The notes beneath the pieces are model-generated. The model did not search any database. It had not been told where the DNA came from and saw only the letters and a list, made by a program, of their open reading frames with translations. A stretch of 64,000 bases of DNA from Mycolicibacterium setense (lineage in GTDB: Bacteria > Actinomycetota > Actinomycetes > Mycobacteriales > Mycobacteriaceae): contig NZ_JTJW01000009.1 of the NCBI RefSeq assembly GCF_000805385.1, positions 186,001 through 250,000 on the forward strand, given 5' to 3'. Positions 61,886 to 64,000 of the stretch are shown piece after piece. The position numbers were made by a program, and so were the translations under genes. Positions within the stretch are counted from its first letter, which is position 1. Every line of letters begins with the position of its first letter.

Positions 61886-63612
61886 CCGGGGCACCGTTGA
61901 CCGCCGCCGCGCTCCTGGCCGCCGTGGTGGCCACCATCGCGATCGGGGCGTACGGAGTCCGGTTGTCGCGCACCACCTCCGATTTTCTGGTGGCCTCCCG
62001 CAGCGTGGGCCCACAATGGAACGCCGCCGCGATCTCCGGCGAATACCTCTCCGCTGCTTCGTTTCTCGGGGTGGCCGGGCTGATCGCGAAGTACGGGGCC
62101 GACGCACTGTGGTACCCGGTCGGTTTCACCGCCGGCTACCTGGGCGTCTTGTTGTTCGTGGCGGCTCCCCTGCGCCGCTCCGGTGCCTACACCGTTCCCG
62201 ACTTCGCCGAGTTCCGTCTCGGCTCGGTGCGGCTGCGCAAGGTGGCCATGCTCGTCGTCGTGGTGATCTGCCTGTTCTACCTGGCCCCGCAGTACCAGGG
62301 GGCCGGACTGGCCCTGAAAACGCTTCTGGGCGTTCCGGTCTGGGTCGGCCCGCTGCTGGTCGCCGCGATCGTCATCACCAATGTGGTGGCCGGTGGCATG
62401 CGATCGATCACCTTCGTGCAGGCCTTCCAATACTGGCTCAAGCTCACCGCCGTCGCCGTCCCGGCGCTGGCGCTGCTCGGGTTGTTCGTCAGCGACCGTG
62501 GCGAATTGGGCGGCCCACTGCCACCGACCGTGCAGCAGCAGACCACCGTGCAGGTCGAAACAGAAGTGGTGGTCCAGGTCATCGAACCGGCCGGCATCAC
62601 CGTGACCGGCGATCTGGACGGACGCCACGTGCAGTCCGCCAGGATCAGCTCGCCGGGGCAGCACACCCTCGGCGCGGGCACCACGCTGACGCTGGCGGCA
62701 GGCGCGGCGACACCGGTGGTGGCCGGCACCCCGGGCACCGGCAGTGAGTGGATCGCCTCGGGCGGCGGCCTGGGCGGCGGGCATCCGCGGTATCAGGTGT
62801 TGTCCATCATCGTCGCGACGTTCCTGGGCACCATGGGCCTGCCGCATGTGCTGGTCCGCTTCTACACCAACCCCGACGGCAGGGCCGCGCGCCGAACCGC
62901 GCTCGCGGTGGTGGCGCTCCTGTCGGTGTTCTACCTGTTCCCGGTTCTGCTCGGCGTGTTCTCCCGGTTGTACGTCCCGCAGCTGTTGATAACCGGAACA
63001 GCCGACGCCGCAGTTCTTTTGGCGCCCGGGGCGGCTGTCGGCGGAATCGGCGGCCAGTTGCTGGCCGCGCTGGTGGCCGCGGGTGCCATAGCGGCGTTCC
63101 TGGCCACCTCCTCGGGCCTGCTGATCAGCGTCGCCGGCGCACTTGCCACCGACGTGCTGCGTGGCCGGGTGCGCGACTTCCGGATCGCCGCGGTGATCGG
63201 CGGGTTGATCCCGATCCCGTTGTCGCTCATGGTCTCCGGCCTGGAGCTGTCACGCAGCGTCGGCTTGGCGTTCGCCGTCGCGGCGTCGACGCTGTGTCCG
63301 CTGCTGGTACTCGGGATCTGGTGGCGCCGCCTGACCGTTGTGGGTGCGGCCTGCGGGCTCGTGGTGGGCGGCTGCCTCTGCGCCGGTGCGGTGCTCGTGG
63401 CGATCAGCGGCGGGGTGGACGACGACGTCCTCGGAGGCTGGCCGGCGGTGATGATCGGCTATCCGGCCGCGGTCAGTGTGCCCATCGCTTTCCTCACCAT
63501 GATCGTGGTCAGTCTGTTCACCCGACCCACCCCCGGCGTCGCGCAGATCTTCGCGCGCATGCACGTCCCCGAGCGCCTCGGCCTGGGTGTCGAACGAGTG
63601 CCCGCAGGCTGA
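61882..63612 (+). CDS. Sodium:solute symporter (acetate/monocarboxylate type)
   Basis: A 576-residue SSS-family transporter with about 13 membrane helices. Family signatures are GEYLSAASFLGVAGL (helix 2 region) and the central GLPHVLVRFYTNPDG. Relatives such as ActP and MctC take up acetate, pyruvate or propionate with sodium or protons. An extra hydrophilic segment of roughly 85 residues (about 212-300, rich in Val/Thr/Gly) lies between helices before GHPRYQVLSIIVATF. The gene ends the LytS-LytTR operon, all genes overlapping or close. Confidence 0.92.
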   Translation: MTGAPLTAAALLAAVVATIAIGAYGVRLSRTTSDFLVASRSVGPQWNAAAISGEYLSAASFLGVAGLIAKYGADALWYPVGFTAGYLGVLLFVAAPLRRSGAYTVPDFAEFRLGSVRLRKVAMLVVVVICLFYLAPQYQGAGLALKTLLGVPVWVGPLLVAAIVITNVVAGGMRSITFVQAFQYWLKLTAVAVPALALLGLFVSDRGELGGPLPPTVQQQTTVQVETEVVVQVIEPAGITVTGDLDGRHVQSARISSPGQHTLGAGTTLTLAAGAATPVVAGTPGTGSEWIASGGGLGGGHPRYQVLSIIVATFLGTMGLPHVLVRFYTNPDGRAARRTALAVVALLSVFYLFPVLLGVFSRLYVPQLLITGTADAAVLLAPGAAVGGIGGQLLAALVAAGAIAAFLATSSGLLISVAGALATDVLRGRVRDFRIAAVIGGLIPIPLSLMVSGLELSRSVGLAFAVAASTLCPLLVLGIWWRRLTVVGAACGLVVGGCLCAGAVLVAISGGVDDDVLGGWPAVMIGYPAAVSVPIAFLTMIVVSLFTRPTPGVAQIFARMHVPERLGLGVERVPAG

Positions 63613-63757
63613 CCCACCTGCCGCTCAGCCTTCTCTACCGACCGCTCAGCGCAGCGATGGCCGAGTTCGGCGTATCGACTGCGATACCGCTCCTGTGTGA
63701 CCCACCTCTCAATTAGGTTCAGGCGATCCGCTCATAGCCAACTGTCAGGAGCCCTCG

Positions 63758-64000
63758 GTGCCCGAAATCGACTTTCCCGAGAGGGTTGCCCCCACCGGGG
63801 AGCAGTTCCTCGCGACGCAGGCAAGTCCAGAATTCCAGGAATTGCGTACCAGGTTGCGCCGCTTCGTCTTTCCGATGACGGCGTTCTTCCTGGTCTGGTA
63901 CGGCCTCTATGTCGCGCTCGGCGCGTTCGCCCACGACTTCATGGCCATCCGGGTGTTCGGCAACGTCAATGTCGGTCTGCTGATCGGGCTGGGCCAGTTC
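63758..64000 (+). CDS. DUF485 membrane protein (N-terminal part)
   Basis: From GTG 63758 (VPEIDFPERVAPTGEQ) with a CAGGAG ribosome-binding site, 81 codons lie in the window before the right edge. The DUF485 pattern is clear: SPEFQELRTRLRRFVFPMTA followed by FFLVWYGLYVAL and a second helix starting at GNVNVGLLIGLGQF. DUF485 genes usually precede an acetate-type symporter, so a second transport operon probably continues outside the window. A 145-base gap separates it from the first symporter. Confidence 0.88.
   Translation, partial: MPEIDFPERVAPTGEQFLATQASPEFQELRTRLRRFVFPMTAFFLVWYGLYVALGAFAHDFMAIRVFGNVNVGLLIGLGQF

Overview
The window comes from a mycobacterium, most probably a rapidly growing Mycolicibacterium-type species. 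Gene content and order follow, in inverted orientation and with insertions, the Mycobacterium tuberculosis block from about Rv1156 to Rv1202: dapE-dapD, fadD36, the proline-catabolism pair pruB-pruA with its PucR-type regulator, a DapC-type aminotransferase with fdxC, fadH, fbiC, an Rv1171-like gene, mshB, lpqW, typA, narK-narGHJI, mutT2, phhB, pimE, the Ala/Pro-rich secreted pair Rv1158c/Rv1157c and an Rv1156-like glycosylase. High GC, very long antisense shadow frames, frequent GTG starts and probable leaderless starts fit this. The species cannot be named from the sequence alone.

Layout. 1-5.2 kb: partial ABC-F gene, S4 protein, dapE/dapD, small secreted protein, VOC protein, fadD36. 5.3-12.4 kb: DUF309 protein, NUDIX hydrolase, 2-oxoglutarate/Fe(II) oxygenase, proline catabolism and its regulator, a membrane protein. 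12.5-15.8 kb: carotenoid oxygenase followed at once by a NarL-type two-component system. 15.9-27.5 kb: dapC, fdxC, fadH, a GAF-ANTAR protein, YceI, an excalibur protein, fbiC, a long exported protein, and mshB with its small neighbours.

27.6-39.8 kb is the accessory part. A ClC-type chloride channel gene is split by an IS607-family element (serine recombinase plus TnpB nuclease), and the insertion point can be placed at a CC/GG dinucleotide. Next comes an array of four intact and one decayed paralogue of an exported protein family I cannot name, in two groups on either side of lpqW, each with its own hairpin. In M. tuberculosis the same interval carries PE/PPE genes, so this array is the best candidate for an undescribed locus.

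39.9-64 kb: typA, two small proteins, a large secreted PQQ-type dehydrogenase with a PKD domain, a pyridoxamine-oxidase-fold protein, the complete narKGHJI operon, mutT2/phhB/pimE, secreted Ala/Pro-rich proteins, a DNA glycosylase, and a LytS/LytTR two-component system joined to a sodium:solute symporter operon. A second DUF485 gene runs off the end. The promoters of narK and the PQQ-type dehydrogenase share a long conserved block, suggesting co-regulation. No tRNA, rRNA, CRISPR array or prophage was seen.
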